Positions 44,065 to 55,399 are shown, numbered from the stretch's first letter. The stretch is DNA of 64,000 bases from Dugong dugon (GCA_030035585.1 CM057469.1:14130501-14194500), one strand, 5' to 3'. Notes: a model not told the origin generated them from the letters alone. Program-made: numbers and translations.

Positions 44065-44890
44065 AAGGAACTTCTTAGAAATGCTCGTCAGGCAGGCAAC
44101 AAACTTCCAGATGCTGTTCACAACTAGATACAGCCAGAACAGGAGAATTAAATTCTGCTCGTTATCATGGCACTACTAGCGGTAGGCTTCACTTCACATT
44201 GCTATAGAGGAACGCAGGGGTGTAGGGGGACTTCGGAGCAAAACTGACGCCGGCTAATTGCTCTACAAAGAATCTGCCCGGTGCAGGCTTTAAAGTAGCA
44301 ACTGGTTTTTTTTTAAACTTCATATTCTCACCTCTCTTGCTCTGCTGCTTTTGAGCAGTTGTCAGTGATGCTAACAAGCTAGCAGGGGATGTCAGGGAAG
44401 AGATAATTTACTCCTCTTCTCCAGCAGCTGAGGTTATCACCTCCCCAATGACAGACACTCTCTTCCTACAGGGAGGAAGAAGCAAAACCTGGCATCCTAA
44501 TGAGTGACCAGTCAGGGTGTTACTCTGCTTGCTGTGGTTGGAAGGGAAGGGAGAAGTTTTATTCCCAGATACATTTCTGTGCTGTGTGGAAGACGATGGC
44601 TTAGGAGGCCCAAGGGCTGACGCCTGGGACTACCATAAGCATGACCCCAATTGCCCATTCAGCCAGGGCTGAAGAGATCTCTGGCCTAGCCGGTCCTGGA
44701 CTCTTCTCTGAGACCATCAAAAAGGGATTGGCTTGGAAAATTGGAGTGGAAGATAGTTTATTTTGTTTTATTATTTTTGGTAATAGGGTTTGTCCATTTG
44801 GTTTATGTGGCCATATTCCTCATTGCCTATAGCCAGCCAATGACAACAAATTTGTGGTGGTTCTATAAGATTTAGATCAATGGCTAGACT
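44065..44890. other. No recognisable feature
   Basis: About 830 bp of unassigned sequence. Confidence 0.4.
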
Positions 44891-44910
44891 TCATCAGAAT
44901 GATGACTTTT

Positions 44911-45339
44911 TTATTTTATTTTATCTTATTTTTATTTTATTTTTTTATATTTTATTGTACTTCAGGTGAAAGCTTACAGAGCAAATAGTTTCTCATGAAA
45001 TAGTAGTACACATGTTGTTCTATGACATTGGTTAACAACCCCACAACATATTAAGCCTCTAAATTCTCAACCTTTTTTTTTTTTTTTTGATGAAAATACA
45101 GATAGCCAAAGATACACCGTTTCAAAAATTTCTACATTCACAGTTCAGTGACATTGACTACGCTCTTCCAACTGTGCTGTTATTCTCACTTAAGATGAAG
45201 GCTTACAGAACAAAATAGTTTTTCATTTAACAGTTACTACACATGTTGCCCTATGACAATGGTTAACAATCTCACAGCACATCTAGAATATCCTTACTCC
45301 ACCTTGTGTTCCCTATCACCAGGGGACTTCCTTGTCCCC
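44911..45339 (-). mobile_element. Composite L1 3' end with three tail modules and a 16-bp duplication
   Basis: cagaatgatgactttt at 44895-44910 recurs at 45340-45355, so the whole interval is one insertion. Read in reverse it holds one L1 3' end (45339 to about 45187), a diverged L1-like end closed by an A16 run (about 45186-45073), then another L1 3' end (about 45072-44940) with an A-rich tail. Confidence 0.85.
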
Positions 45340-45407
45340 CAGAATGATGACTTTTTGATAAGGAATCTCCAGTCTAGATAAATTCTTGTACATGGCTCCT
45401 AGTGTTC

Positions 45408-45430
45408 AAAAGAAGAAGAAGAAGAAGAAA
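45408..45430. repeat. (AAG)n microsatellite
   Basis: About seven AAG units. Confidence 0.9.
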
Positions 45431-45754
45431 ATTAGTTTCTCAGGAAGGAGACAGCATAACTCTTTATGTAACTGAGACTTTATAGACATTTTTTCTATGG
45501 TTCCTTATAAAGTGGCCTCTGAAGCATAGTGATCAAGATTATCAGCTATACATTCAGGGGTTCCCAAGACCATCCTCTGGTTCAGTAATTTGCTAGAAGT
45601 GCTCACAGGACTCAGAAAATCTGTTACACTCATGGTTACATTTTATTATAGCTCAAGGTACAGGTTAAAATGAGCCAAGGGAAGAGGGACATAGGGCAGG
45701 GGTCAGGAGTCGCCAGGTGCAGAGCTTCCAATTATCCTCTCCTAGTGGAGTTAT

Positions 45755-45955
45755 GAGGAGCTGGTGGCACAGTGGTTAAGTGCTTAGTTGCTAACCACAA
45801 GGCTGGTGGTTCAAATGCACAAGCCACCCCATGAGAGAAAGATTTCGCAGTCTGCTTCCATAAAGATTACACCCTTGGAAATCCTATAGGGCTGTTTTAC
45901 TCTGTCCTGTAGGGTCGTTATCAGTCAGAATCGACTTGAGGGAAATGGGTTTAAC
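45755..45955 (+). mobile_element. AfroSINE A-long inside LTR
   Basis: Starts gaggagctggtggcacagtg and ends ggaaatgggtttaacag. It is flanked by a short ggagtta / ggagttg repeat. Confidence 0.9.
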
Positions 45956-46223
45956 AGGAGTTGAGTTAAGTATGCCACACCTCTTTCACTCTGCAATGAT
46001 GTGTGACAATAAATATGGAGCACTGCCAAGCAGGGGAGCTCACCTGAGCCTTGGTGTCTAGAGTTTTTATTGGGGATTAGTTGTATAGACATGATTGACT
46101 GCCATTTGGCTGATCTTAGTCCTCTCCAGAGTCCAAGCTGATAGCGCCTGGACCAAAGCCCCCACCACAAATCATATTGTCAGGATAAACTATCTGGCAT
46201 GGCTCAAGGCCCCAGGTAAACAA

Positions 46224-46303
46224 AGACACTCTATGGGGCAGTTCTACTCTGTCCTTTAGGGTCGCTATGAGTCGGAATCAACTTGACAGCAATGGGTTTT
46301 CCA
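46224..46303 (+). mobile_element. AfroSINE A, 3' part, inside LTR
   Basis: Only the last ~80 bp, from ctatggggcagttctactct to caatgggtttt. The LTR resumes at ccaagggcttagcag. Confidence 0.88.
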
Positions 46304-46609
46304 AGGGCTTAGCAGTTGCTGCTCAGGAACTGAGGGCAAAGGCAAACCTCTCTTTGGAGCAGGTTAATCCTTTACTGCACATCAATGATACGGTTTTCTT
46401 ACAATCAGAGTTACCCGGTTTAGCAAATATAGCAAATAAAAATACAGAGCACCAGTTAAATTTGAACGACAATTAATTTTTTAGTATAAGTATGTCCCAT
46501 GCAATATTTGGGACATAACTCACACTAAAATATCATTTAATGTTTATCTGAAATAAAAATTAAACTGAACAGTGTGCATTTTACCTAACAACATTGAGAT
46601 TCATAAGGC

Positions 46610-47350
46610 TGCTTTTTGTTTGTTTAACTTCTTATTTTTATCCAGGTTATATATGCACAAAGTTCAAGAGGTCAAATAGTTCCACATGGCTTGTTATGAA
46701 ACCATGGTGGTTTTGTTACCGAACACAATGGGTTCGCCACTTGTACTCTCCTTAAGAACACGGGTCAAGCGGATTTAAAGCAAGGCATAGTTTATTACTC
46801 GTGGCAAATAAGGAGACGAGGTAGGGATCCTCCCCAGAAGCACTCTGTCTCCGAACAAAGGGCTGGGGGGTACGTTTTGTACTACGCAAGAAAAGGGAAG
46901 TCATACATATCCATTAACTTCATACATATTCAAAAAGAGGTTGGGGTAGGATTTGGCATGAAAGTGGCTGACGGACTTCTCGCTTCTGAAATGGGCTCAG
47001 TCACCGCTAGATGACGTATGTCTGGTGATTTTGGTTCCTAGGCAATACTTATTATGGGATGAGGCCATCTGATGGTCAACCTGGTCTCTTACCATGAACG
47101 CCCAGGATTCTAGTTCTAATTGGCTGGTCTGAAAGACAGCTACAAGTGGACAGATTAGGAGGAAGCAAACAACATTTGAACCATTCTTCTAGAAAAAATT
47201 TTTAATTGACATAACTTGTCATTTAAGGCCTTTTCTGTCCCTAGCTGGTCTCAGTTTCGCCACTCCTTCTCTTCATTTCCCACTATCCAGAAACAACCAT
47301 TTTCAGCTCTTCTAACTCAGTTTTTGGCAGGGGAAGGAGGCCTAGCTCCA
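46610..47350 (-). mobile_element. Old L1-type remnant split by an ERV LTR
   Basis: The left part (atatgcacaaagttcaagag, gtcaaatagttccacatgg) and right part (about 47172-47350, ccactatccagaaacaacca) look like an ancient L1 in reverse around the LTR. Low resolution. Confidence 0.45.
46705..47172 (-). mobile_element. ERV solo LTR
   Basis: Reverse-strand aataaa (tttatt near 46792) with a short downstream region ending in aacaaaaccacca or cggtaaca on the reverse strand. It has LTR-like CCAAT-poor U3 sequence and a candidate TG at 47172 reading in reverse. No internal region and no secure target duplication. Family not assigned. Confidence 0.6.
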
Positions 47351-47418
47351 TTTCTCTAAAAATCAGGCTTATATTGCTTTATCTTAATTCCTTAGTTTCA
47401 GACATTGTCTATTGACTT

Positions 47419-47576
47419 TGGTTAAGAGAGTGGCTGCTAACCAAAAGGTCGGCAGTTCGAATCCACCAGCCATTCTTTGGAAACCTATGGGGCAGTTCTA
47501 CTCAGTCCTACAGTGTCACTATGAGTCAATGTTGCTCTGAGTCGGAATTGATTCCACGGCAGGGAGTTTGGTTTTT
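47419..47576 (+). mobile_element. AfroSINE A with a small internal duplication
   Basis: Head ggttaagagagtggctgcta; tail agtttggtttttggttt. The terminal motif occurs twice (actatgagtcaatgttgctc, then tgagtcggaattgattc), a local duplication of about 15 bp. Confidence 0.9.
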
Positions 47577-47579
47577 GGT

Positions 47580-47905
47580 TTCCTTCTAAGGAAGATGAGA
47601 ATTTAACTCACATCCACTACACCCCTCCTCAAACACACTTCCCTTCTCTTCAACCTCCAAATATAATTATATGGTAATTTTGATCCAAACAGTAGTCAGG
47701 GGTTACATTTTTATGACCATGTAAATCCTATTCACAGCTAAGTCATTTGCATTTCTTTTCTGGCAAAACCTTTTGTTTTTTTCTGGAGTTAATAACTGTC
47801 TTTGTTTTGTTTGTTTGCTTAGTTTTTCAGATACCTACCACTAATTTGTCCCCAAACTCTCTCCCAGTTGTGTAAATCGCTCAATATATTCAAACACATT
47901 TGATA
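47580..47905. other. No recognisable feature
   Basis: About 320 bp of unassigned sequence. Confidence 0.4.
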
Positions 47906-47926
47906 TTCTATCAATTTCATCTTCTT

Positions 47927-48782
47927 TATTATTATTATTGTACTTTAGATGAATGTTTACAGAACAAACTAGCTCCCTATCAAACAATTAGTACACATGT
48001 TGGTCTGTGACATTGGTTATCAACCCCACGAAATGTCAACTCTCTCCCCTTCTCGATCTTGGGTTCCCTATTACAAGCTTTCCTGTCTCCCTCTGCCTTC
48101 TAGTCCTTGCCTCTGGGCTGGTATGCCCCTTTAGTCTCGTTTTGTTTTATGGGCCTATCTAATCTTTGGATGAAGGGTGAGCCTCGGGAGTGACTTTATT
48201 ACTGAGCTAAAAGGGTGTCTGCAGGCCATACTCTTGAGGTTTCTACAGTCTCTGTCAGACCAGTAAGTATGGTCTTTTTTTGTGAGTTAGAATTTTGTTC
48301 TACATTTTTCTCCAGCTCTGTCTGGGACCCTCAGCTGTGATTCCTGTCAGAGCAGTCAGCCGTGGTAGCTGGGCACCATCTTGTTGTGCCGGACTCAGTC
48401 TGGTGGTGGCTGTGGTAGTTGTGGTCCATTAGTCCTTTGGACTAATCGTTCCCTTGTGTCTTTGGTTTTCTTCATTCTCCCTTCCTCCAGACAGGGTGAG
48501 ACCACTGGAGTATCTTAGATGGCCGTTCACAAGCTTTTAAGATCCCAGATGCTACTCACCAGAGTAGAATGTAGAACATTTTCTTTATAAACTATGTTAT
48601 GCCAATTGAGCTAGATGTTCCCTGAGACGATGATCCCCATAGCCCTCAGCCCAGTAATTTGGTCCCTCAGGGAGTTTGGATGTGTCTATGGAGCTTCCAT
48701 GACCTTGCCTTGGACAAGTTGGGGTGGCTTCCTCAGTATTGTGTACTGTCTTACCCTTCACCAAAGTTACCACTTATCTATT
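47927..48782 (-). mobile_element. 5'-truncated L1 (3' UTR) with 16-bp duplication
   Basis: Reverse orientation with ccattagtcctttggactaa and agatgctactcaccagagta. tcaatttcatcttctt (47911-47926) and tcaacttcatcttctt (48783-48798) differ at one base. The A-rich tail appears as the tttattattattatt run. Confidence 0.93.
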
Positions 48783-48798
48783 TCAACTTCATCTTCTT

Positions 48799-49236
48799 GA
48801 AGAAGTCCTGCCCCCTTCTTATCTTCTCGAATATGGATTGGTTGATCTCTAGGCCACTTGCACAGCTTCTATTTTGGGATCTCCTTTCATCACTATCTGG
48901 GAAATTCCCTTTGCCTCTTGTACTGGATCACCTGTTTTCTGGATTCCATGTCTTCTATTTCTTGGGCAACTCCCTCATTGTGATGTAATACATCTTCTAC
49001 TAAGTCCTCAATAACTATGTATTGATGGAAGAAAGGATGAGTTAATGAAAACCACTGGTGTCTGATGAGGACTGTAGCTCCTTTAAGGGTTTCAACAGGT
49101 CCCTTCACCTTGCTTGGCACAGGTTATTTTGCCAAGTCATTCGTGGAGCCTAAGCCAAACTCTAGATCTGGCCTTCCTACTCCCATCTCCAGCTTCCTCA
49201 TCCTTCTTATTCCCCCAGAAGCAAGTGTCAAGTCCC
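48799..49236. other. Unassigned; possible ancient repeat
   Basis: The stretch with gattccatgtcttctatttc and ctccctcattgtgatgtaat has the feel of an ancient L1 or LTR remnant, but I cannot place it. Confidence 0.35.
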
Positions 49237-49257
49237 AGATGTCTTCATTTTCCACAT

Positions 49258-50565
49258 GAAATGTCAGGGCAAACTTCGCTAATGAGTTAATTGATGAGAG
49301 GACCCTGTGTGGCAGGCAGGGAGCCTGGATTTCCTGTTGGGTTGAGCACAGCTGAGGGATACCCAGTGCCTACTTCCTCCTTAGCCTGAGTAGAATCTCA
49401 CCTCAATACCACACTGACAAGTCCACATCTTGACTCTCTCCCACTGTTCCAAACAAAACTGCCTGAGTGAAGAGCCATTAAAATGTCATTAGAAGAAGCA
49501 GGAACTAGGTGCTGAAATTTATGAAACTGCACTCAGAGTGATGAGTAATGGAAGTAAAAGGACACTTACTTTTTTATTTGTTTTTCTTCTTCTTGACTAG
49601 TGATTAAATAAAGTGCCTAACAATTTAATGGTTTGTCTATCTCCTAATTAGGTGTGGATTGTTGTAAAGGGGAGAGATCCATTTTTTATCTCCAAATTGT
49701 AGCTTTCTGATCCACACTCTCATTTTTCTCTTTCATTCACTTCTCCTCATCCAACAGAATAAACATGGTGCAGAATGAGACCTTGAGTACTTCCCTCCTC
49801 TGACATGCCAGAGACATGACCCTGGCATCACCTGGGCTGACGAGAAGTGTTGGTTCCATTTGTCTAGATAATAAAAATAACATGGTTTGGATCCATGAAT
49901 GCAGTGAAGATTTTTTTACAATCCAGGCTGCCCATGTACATCAAAAGTCTACCTATCTTTTCTTTAAGATCAGAAGGAGCTTCCCTACTTAAAAATGACA
50001 CACGGCTCATAAAAGACAACAAGAATTTTGGACTCTTATAATAGGAGCAAAGGCTAGGTCACCCACTTTTGTGGCTAGGAGGTCTGGACAGAGAATTCAC
50101 ATCTGGGATGAGAAGAAACAAAGAATTTCCACCAGAACAACATAGTTGGGATGAAAAGTGGAGCTATGCTCATGGTTGAGATTGTGCTACTTAGAAACCA
50201 CGTTTACCCCTAGACTATGGCTCCAGACACCCTGCTAACTCAGAAGTGAAACCACTCCTTTCATAACTGAAGTCCACCTTTCAGACAAAGATTACACAAG
50301 CCTATAAAACAAACAATAGCACGTGTGAGGAATGTGCTGCTTAGTTCCATCAAGTTTATGAGCTCGAATGGGTAACATCTGCCCAAAAGCAAGATGAGAA
50401 GGCAGGAAGAGCTAGGAGCTGGACAAAAGGACACAGGGAACCTGGGGTGGAAAAGGGGAGAGTGCTGTCACATTGTGGGGAGAGCAAGCAATGTCACAAA
50501 ACAATATGTGTATGAATTTTTTAATGAGATTCTAACTTGAGCTGTAAACTTTCACCTAAAATCCA
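49258..50565 (+). mobile_element. 1.3-kb insertion with 21-22 bp duplication; only the 3' part is L1
   Basis: agatgtcttcattttccaca plus t (49237-49257) recurs with one extra T at 50566-50587, just after an L1 3' end. The right part (about 50205-50565) is lineage L1 3' UTR: agacaccctgctaactcag, cagacaaagattacacaagc and ggggagagtgctgtcacatt. The left part (49258 to about 50204) does not resemble L1 in either direction by eye. The poly(A) is short. Confidence 0.75.
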
Positions 50566-50861
50566 AGATGTCTTTCATTTTCCACATCAAAAAAAGAAAA
50601 GGAAACCATGTTTAACGAACTTAAGATGAACAGTTATGATGAACAACTGTGAATTATCACCTATTCAGGGAAAAATAACTTTTTAACATACCTGCTGCTG
50701 TGGGACATTCCTGTGTCCTACTTGGGGACAAGTATCTGCATTAAGTTAATTTCTTTCATTAAAATGCACAATTAGGAAAGTTTTAGCTGCCATTGCTGTT
50801 AATAATAAAGTCCCAAACTTAAAAGCAATAATTGTCGGGGAAAATACTTTTTCATTCTATA

Positions 50862-51015
50862 AATCCATTGCCGTCGAGTCAATTCTGACTCATAGAGACC
50901 CTATAGGACAAAGTAGAACTGTCCCATAGGGTTTCCAAAGGAGCAGCTGGGGGATTCAGACTGCCGACCTTTTGGTTAGCAGCTGAGCTCTTAACCACTT
51001 CCCTACCAGGGCTCC
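50862..51015 (-). mobile_element. AfroSINE A
   Basis: Reverse copy from aatccattgccgtcgagtca to the head ccctaccagggctcc. Flanks ttcattctata and ttttgttctata look like an eroded duplication. Confidence 0.93.
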
Positions 51016-51019
51016 TTTT

Positions 51020-51330
51020 GTTCTATAGCTAATTTGAAAAGTTGGACCTTTCTCTTAAAGCAGACTAGAAAAAACAGTCATAGATGTTTTCTGAGAAAAG
51101 AGGGAGGAAAAATTAAAAAACAAAAGAAAGAAGGAGTGAAAGGTGTCGGTGGCAAATGTTAGATGACAGAGAACATTCAGCCATGGCAGCAAATCCAATA
51201 AAGACCAGAAAATTGAGATTGATGAATGTATATAGATAGAGATAGATAAGCTGGCAAACCACCAGGAAGTCTTGGACAAATATCCAACTAGGATGTGCTT
51301 TTTCACTTTGCTTTAGCTTACAATGGCCCA
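51020..51330. other. No recognisable feature
   Basis: About 310 bp of unassigned sequence, with a short imperfect GATA run near 51230-51250. Confidence 0.4.
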
Positions 51331-51333
51331 TCC

Positions 51334-51692
51334 GTCAGTTTGTCCCACCGTGGTGGCTTGCATGTTGCTAAGACTCTGGAAGCTATGCCACTGGTATTTC
51401 AAATACCAGCAGGGTGACTCATGATGGAGCTTCCAGACAAAACAGACTAGAAGAAAGGCTTGGTGATTTATTTCCAAAAACTAGTCAGTGAAAACCCTAT
51501 GGATCACAACAGAATATTATTTGATATTGAGCTGTAAGATGAACCCCCTAGGCTGGAATGCACAACACAATGGCTGCAACAATGGAATCAAACATCCAGT
51601 GATGATCAGGATGGTGTAGGACCGGGTGATGTTTCATTCTGTTGTACATGGGGTTGCCATGAGTTGGAGCTGACTCAACAGCAACTAACAAC
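51334..51692 (+). mobile_element. RTE-derived short element: 5' leader joined to 3' tail
   Basis: ggaagctatgccactggtat, tttcaaataccagcagggtg and ggagcttccagac match the RTE 5' leader found at 61425-61560 (reverse strand). The second part (caacacaatggctgcaacaa, tggggttgccatgagttgga) matches the RTE 3' end. All coding sequence is missing. It ends in aactaacaacaacag. Confidence 0.8.
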
Positions 51693-52020
51693 AACAGCAG
51701 CAGCTTTTGCTCATGCTGTGCCTTTGGTCAGGCACGCCATCTTCCCCTACTCCCGCTGGTGAATGGTATCCATTCTTGGATGCCTATCTCACAAGCCCCT
51801 TTCTGGGGAATCCTCTCAAGGTGACCCAAGTGCTCCTACCTGCATGCTCCTGCAGCATCTGTACCCTCCTTTGGTCCCACTGTACTGTAATTGCTCATTC
51901 ACGTGTCTTCTCCCTACTAGAATGTGTGTTCTCTCTGAGACCATCTTATTCATTTTTATAGCCGTGGCATATAACATGGTGCCCGAAAAACAGTAGATAT
52001 CTAGTAAAGAATTATTGAAT
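51693..52020 (+). mobile_element. L2-type remnant
   Basis: cttttgctcatgctgtgcct, ctactagaatgtgtgttctc and cagtagatatctagtaaaga follow the L2 3' half. Confidence 0.6.
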
Positions 52021-52034
52021 AAATTAATAAATGA

Positions 52035-52180
52035 CTGTTTAATTGATTCTAATAATAACATTAGCTTGCTTTTGAATTGCACTTTATAATTTTCAAAGTA
52101 CATTCACACACATCATCTCATTTGCTTCTTGAAGCCTACTGTGAAGTAGGCAGGACAAGTATTAGTATTGAATAGGGCTG
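52035..52180 (-). mobile_element. MIR-type remnant
   Basis: cacacacatcatctcatttg, cttgaagcctactgtgaagt: a short reverse MIR piece. Confidence 0.5.
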
Positions 52181-52364
52181 GGGAAAGCAAATTTAATCAT
52201 TTCGTCTTAGGCTTCTAGAAAGATGTGATATAGCCCAAGAACTGTTACACTGGTTATTGTACAATGAGAAAAAGCCGAGGAACATTGTGTGCTCATCAGA
52301 ATCCCTTTTGTGGATTCTAGAAAAAGAAAATCTAGACTGTATTTTTTCTAATTATCTTTAAATA

Positions 52365-52566
52365 AGGAGCCCTGGTGGCACAGTGGTTAAGCACTTGGCT
52401 GCTAACAGAAAGGTCAGCGGTTCAAACCCACCAGCCACTCTGTGGAGAAAGACGTGGCAGTCTGCTTCCATAAGGATTTACAGCCTTGAAAACCCTATGC
52501 AGCAGTTCTACTCTGTCCTATAGGGTTGCTATGAGTCAGAATTGACTGGACCACAACAGGTACAGG
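52365..52566 (+). mobile_element. AfroSINE A-long with target-site duplication
   Basis: Starts ggagccctggtggcacagtg, close to consensus. tatctttaa flanks both sides (52353-52361 and 52567-52575). Confidence 0.95.
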
Positions 52567-52579
52567 TATCTTTAACTAT

Positions 52580-53025
52580 GAGCAAATGGCCCTGTTTCCT
52601 GAGTCCATGATCTGGGAAGCCTAGGCACACACAATAGAATTATTTCTTGAGGTTATAAAACCAGTAATAATGACCCCAGATGGAAAAAAAAAAGCAAGTC
52701 TATGTTCTTATCCAGGGTGTGAGTTATTGAGATCACATTTCTTCATTCATCTTCCTGGGTGTCCACGAATTGCAGGGTCCACCATCCTGAGCCACACTTG
52801 ACAGTACTGAAGCCTAATTTTAGAGCGGAGAGAGCCTCAGGGTGAGTGTTGAGCTTTAATGTGCTTTGTTCTGGGTGTGAGAAGATGCTGTAAAACTGAG
52901 ATCTCAAGAAGGGAATGAAGGAAAAAGAAAATACCAAGTAAATAATGGACCTTTGTGAGTTTTTCTACCTACTATTAATCCCTCTTTCTTCTAGAAATAG
53001 CTCTGATTTTCCTTTAAGGAACCAC
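52580..53025. other. No recognisable feature
   Basis: About 450 bp of unassigned sequence. Confidence 0.4.
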
Positions 53026-53029
53026 TTCA

Positions 53030-53630
53030 CTACAAATGATTGTGCTGGGGTAACCCACTGGTAGCGGGTAGTTGCAGTGGACCAGTCCCAGAGGTTAGCA
53101 TGTGACTTAGGCTTGGCCACTGAGTTCTTCTGTCACCTTAGCCACAGTGATTGGCTCAAGGATGTGCAAGTGATTCAAGTTGCTCCAAAGAAACTCAGTT
53201 TGAGTCTTTTGTTGGAACTGTTAGAATGGAAAGGATCCCTAGTAGCACAGTGGTTAAAGCACTGGGCAGCTAACTAAGTGGTCCGTGGTTTGAACCCACC
53301 AGCCATTCTTTGGAAGAAAGATGTGGCAGTCTGCTTCTGTAAAAATTTATAGGCTTAGAAACCCTGTAGAGAAGTTCTACTCTGTCCTGTAAGGTCTGGA
53401 ATCAACTCAATCGCAGTCGGTATTAGAATGGAGAGGCTCTTTCTACTGGAAATGCTGGCTGAAAGGAGAATATAAACTCAGAGCTGGCAGGGGTCACTGT
53501 GGATAGGTCCTGTCTGAGAGTGAAGACAGCAGAGGAAAGCAGAACTAAGATGAGAAGAGAGACACAGGCTTGGCCTGGATGACTTTGGGTCCCAGAATCC
53601 AGTTGTATCTAATGTCACTTGTATTTACTT
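53030..53630. mobile_element. Ancient unassigned repeat split by an AfroSINE
   Basis: gattggctcaaggatgtgc, cttttgttggaactgttaga, then after the SINE agcagaggaaagcagaacta have the wording of a common old mammalian repeat. The segment at 54520-54700 is a weaker relative. Family not recalled. Confidence 0.4.
53234..53422 (+). mobile_element. AfroSINE A-long with target-site duplication
   Basis: Starts gatccctagtagcacagtgg. Flanks ttagaatggaaag (53221-53233) and ttagaatggagag (53423-53435) match at 12 of 13. Confidence 0.95.
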
Positions 53631-53639
53631 TGAACTTTT

Positions 53640-54235
53640 CAGTTACATAAGCTAATTCTCTCTCTCGTGTACATGATCACTCTTGCTCTCAAATCATTTG
53701 GAGTTATATTTCTGGTTTTTGTTTGTTTTTGCAACTCAGAATCCTGATCAGAGCATGCAGCTGGAGGTGGTGTGGGAGGGTGAAGGGAACTGAAGAAAAG
53801 CCTGGCTGGGGGTTCTTCATATGAGATGGGTTCCATATCTCACAGTCTCCAGGTGGAAAACAGAGAAGGAGGGGAGACTAGAATTCATACACATCTTAAG
53901 AAGACTGTGTGGGTGTGTAAGTGTGCTGCCAGGGGAAGGGTGTGGCAAGTGATACAGCCAAAGGATCACATGGAAATGTTATTTGCTGGCACTGCAGGTG
54001 GGCCCTGTGCTAAAGGGGATGTATGGGAATGGTTTGTAAAGACACGCGGTGGCCAGAGTCAATTAGGAATTAGGGGTAAAATATAATTTCTGTTGCTGTG
54101 TTTGTATCCAAGGAGCATTTTGTTGTGATCAGGTTACTAAGAAGTGCCTCTAGAATATGAACATTTACCTTGTGCAAATTATATTTGTGACTCACTTTCC
54201 TGCAACTTTTGCATATGAACGAGGAAAATAAAACT
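53640..54235. other. No recognisable feature
   Basis: About 600 bp of unassigned sequence. Confidence 0.4.
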
Positions 54236-54239
54236 TTCC

Positions 54240-54368
54240 TGGCCAGTAGTGGTGACGGTTGCACAACATGGTGAATGCAGTCAATGTCACGGAATTGTAC
54301 GTGTAAAAATTGTTGAATTGGCAAACATTTTGTTATACATATTTGTACCACAATTAAAAAAAATAAAA
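54240..54368 (+). mobile_element. Old L1 3' end
   Basis: gtgacggttgcacaacatgg, cacggaattgtacgtgtaaa and the A-rich end at 54354-54368 match the tail of older mammalian L1. Confidence 0.7.
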
Positions 54369-54945
54369 GTTCTCCTCTCCAGAGATTCTTTACTTGGGGT
54401 TCACGGTTCATGTTTATGCTTCAGAGGATCTGTGCACCCTTTGAAATTGCATGTAAAAATTGAAGATACGTGCATTTTTCCAAGGAGAGGGTTCAATTCT
54501 CCAACAGATAAGTGAGTAAAAGAGTTGATTGGACCTGGGGTGGACACCTGACCCACGCTAGCCAATCAGTTGCTTCACCCTGTAAATTGAGACTTGAGAG
54601 GGAGCAACTTCCTGTCAGTCTCTGAAAGGCTGGTACCCAGGAGAGAGAGCTCAGGACAAGGATCTGTGGGGCTGCCAAATGGAGGGAAGGAGACACTGTC
54701 CACCCGTGGGGGGGAAGGGTGGAACAAATGTGATGATGAAGGAAGGCGCGAAGACCTGTGGCCTCAGAGAAAGTTGGTGGGACCTGCTCTCTGAGTCACA
54801 ACAGCTTGTGGTTCTTGGTTCAGCGCCACGTAATGCCCTGAAGTCAGGCTCTGCCCTTGCCTTGCCATCTGTGAGCTGTCCCTGTATCTTTCCAGTATTT
54901 TACCTTTTCTGTTTTTGGCTGTTAGCTCTTTGAAAAGGAAGGAGA
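54369..54945. other. Mostly unassigned
   Basis: Contains a weak relative of the repeat at 53030 (about 54520-54700) and otherwise nothing recognisable. Confidence 0.35.
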
Positions 54946-54949
54946 ACAA

Positions 54950-55095
54950 TGGGCTAATCCCCATTTTAGGGCTTTCATATACATTCTTTCATTTGATCCT
55001 CACCAAATTCCTGCCATTTTACAACTTGAGGAAATGGAGCCTCAGAGGCCTTAAAAACCTTTCCCAAGGTCACATAGTTAATAAGGAGCAAAATT
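54950..55095 (-). mobile_element. MIR SINE
   Basis: ttcatttgatcctcaccaaa, gaggaaatggagcctcagag and cccaaggtcacatagttaat in reverse MIR order. Confidence 0.82.
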
Positions 55096-55395
55096 GAATT
55101 ACATTATGATAAAATTTGATAACTTTTTTATTGTTTCTATTTTTTACTGCAGTGAAAATGACTCTCTGGGAACTCAGATAACCATGTTGCCAAGATGAAG
55201 TTTCCTTCTTTCTGGGTAGTATGTGTGCAAATTGACAAGTGGAAACTTCCCGCATCTTTTCTTTTCTGGATTCCTGGCTCTTCCAAAGAACTTTTTCACT
55301 CTCAGTCAGGAATCACTTATCTTCTTTCTTTCTTTATTTTTTAATTAATGCTGTTTTATCGAACATCTTTCCTAAAGATTTTAATAAATATTTTT
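55096..55395. other. No recognisable feature
   Basis: About 300 bp of unassigned sequence. Confidence 0.4.
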
Positions 55396-55399
55396 TATT

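Larger units (their letters stand above)
45555..46379 (-). mobile_element. ERVL/MaLR-class LTR, interrupted by two AfroSINEs
   Basis: Same family as 12677-13251: both contain caggttaaaat...gccaagggaagag, gcaatgatgtgtgacaat or a close match, and tgagcct...gtc-agag-tttatt, and both end in a ctttgca or tttactgca terminus. The AfroSINEs at 45755-45955 and 46224-46303 split it. The left end is eroded. Confidence 0.75.
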
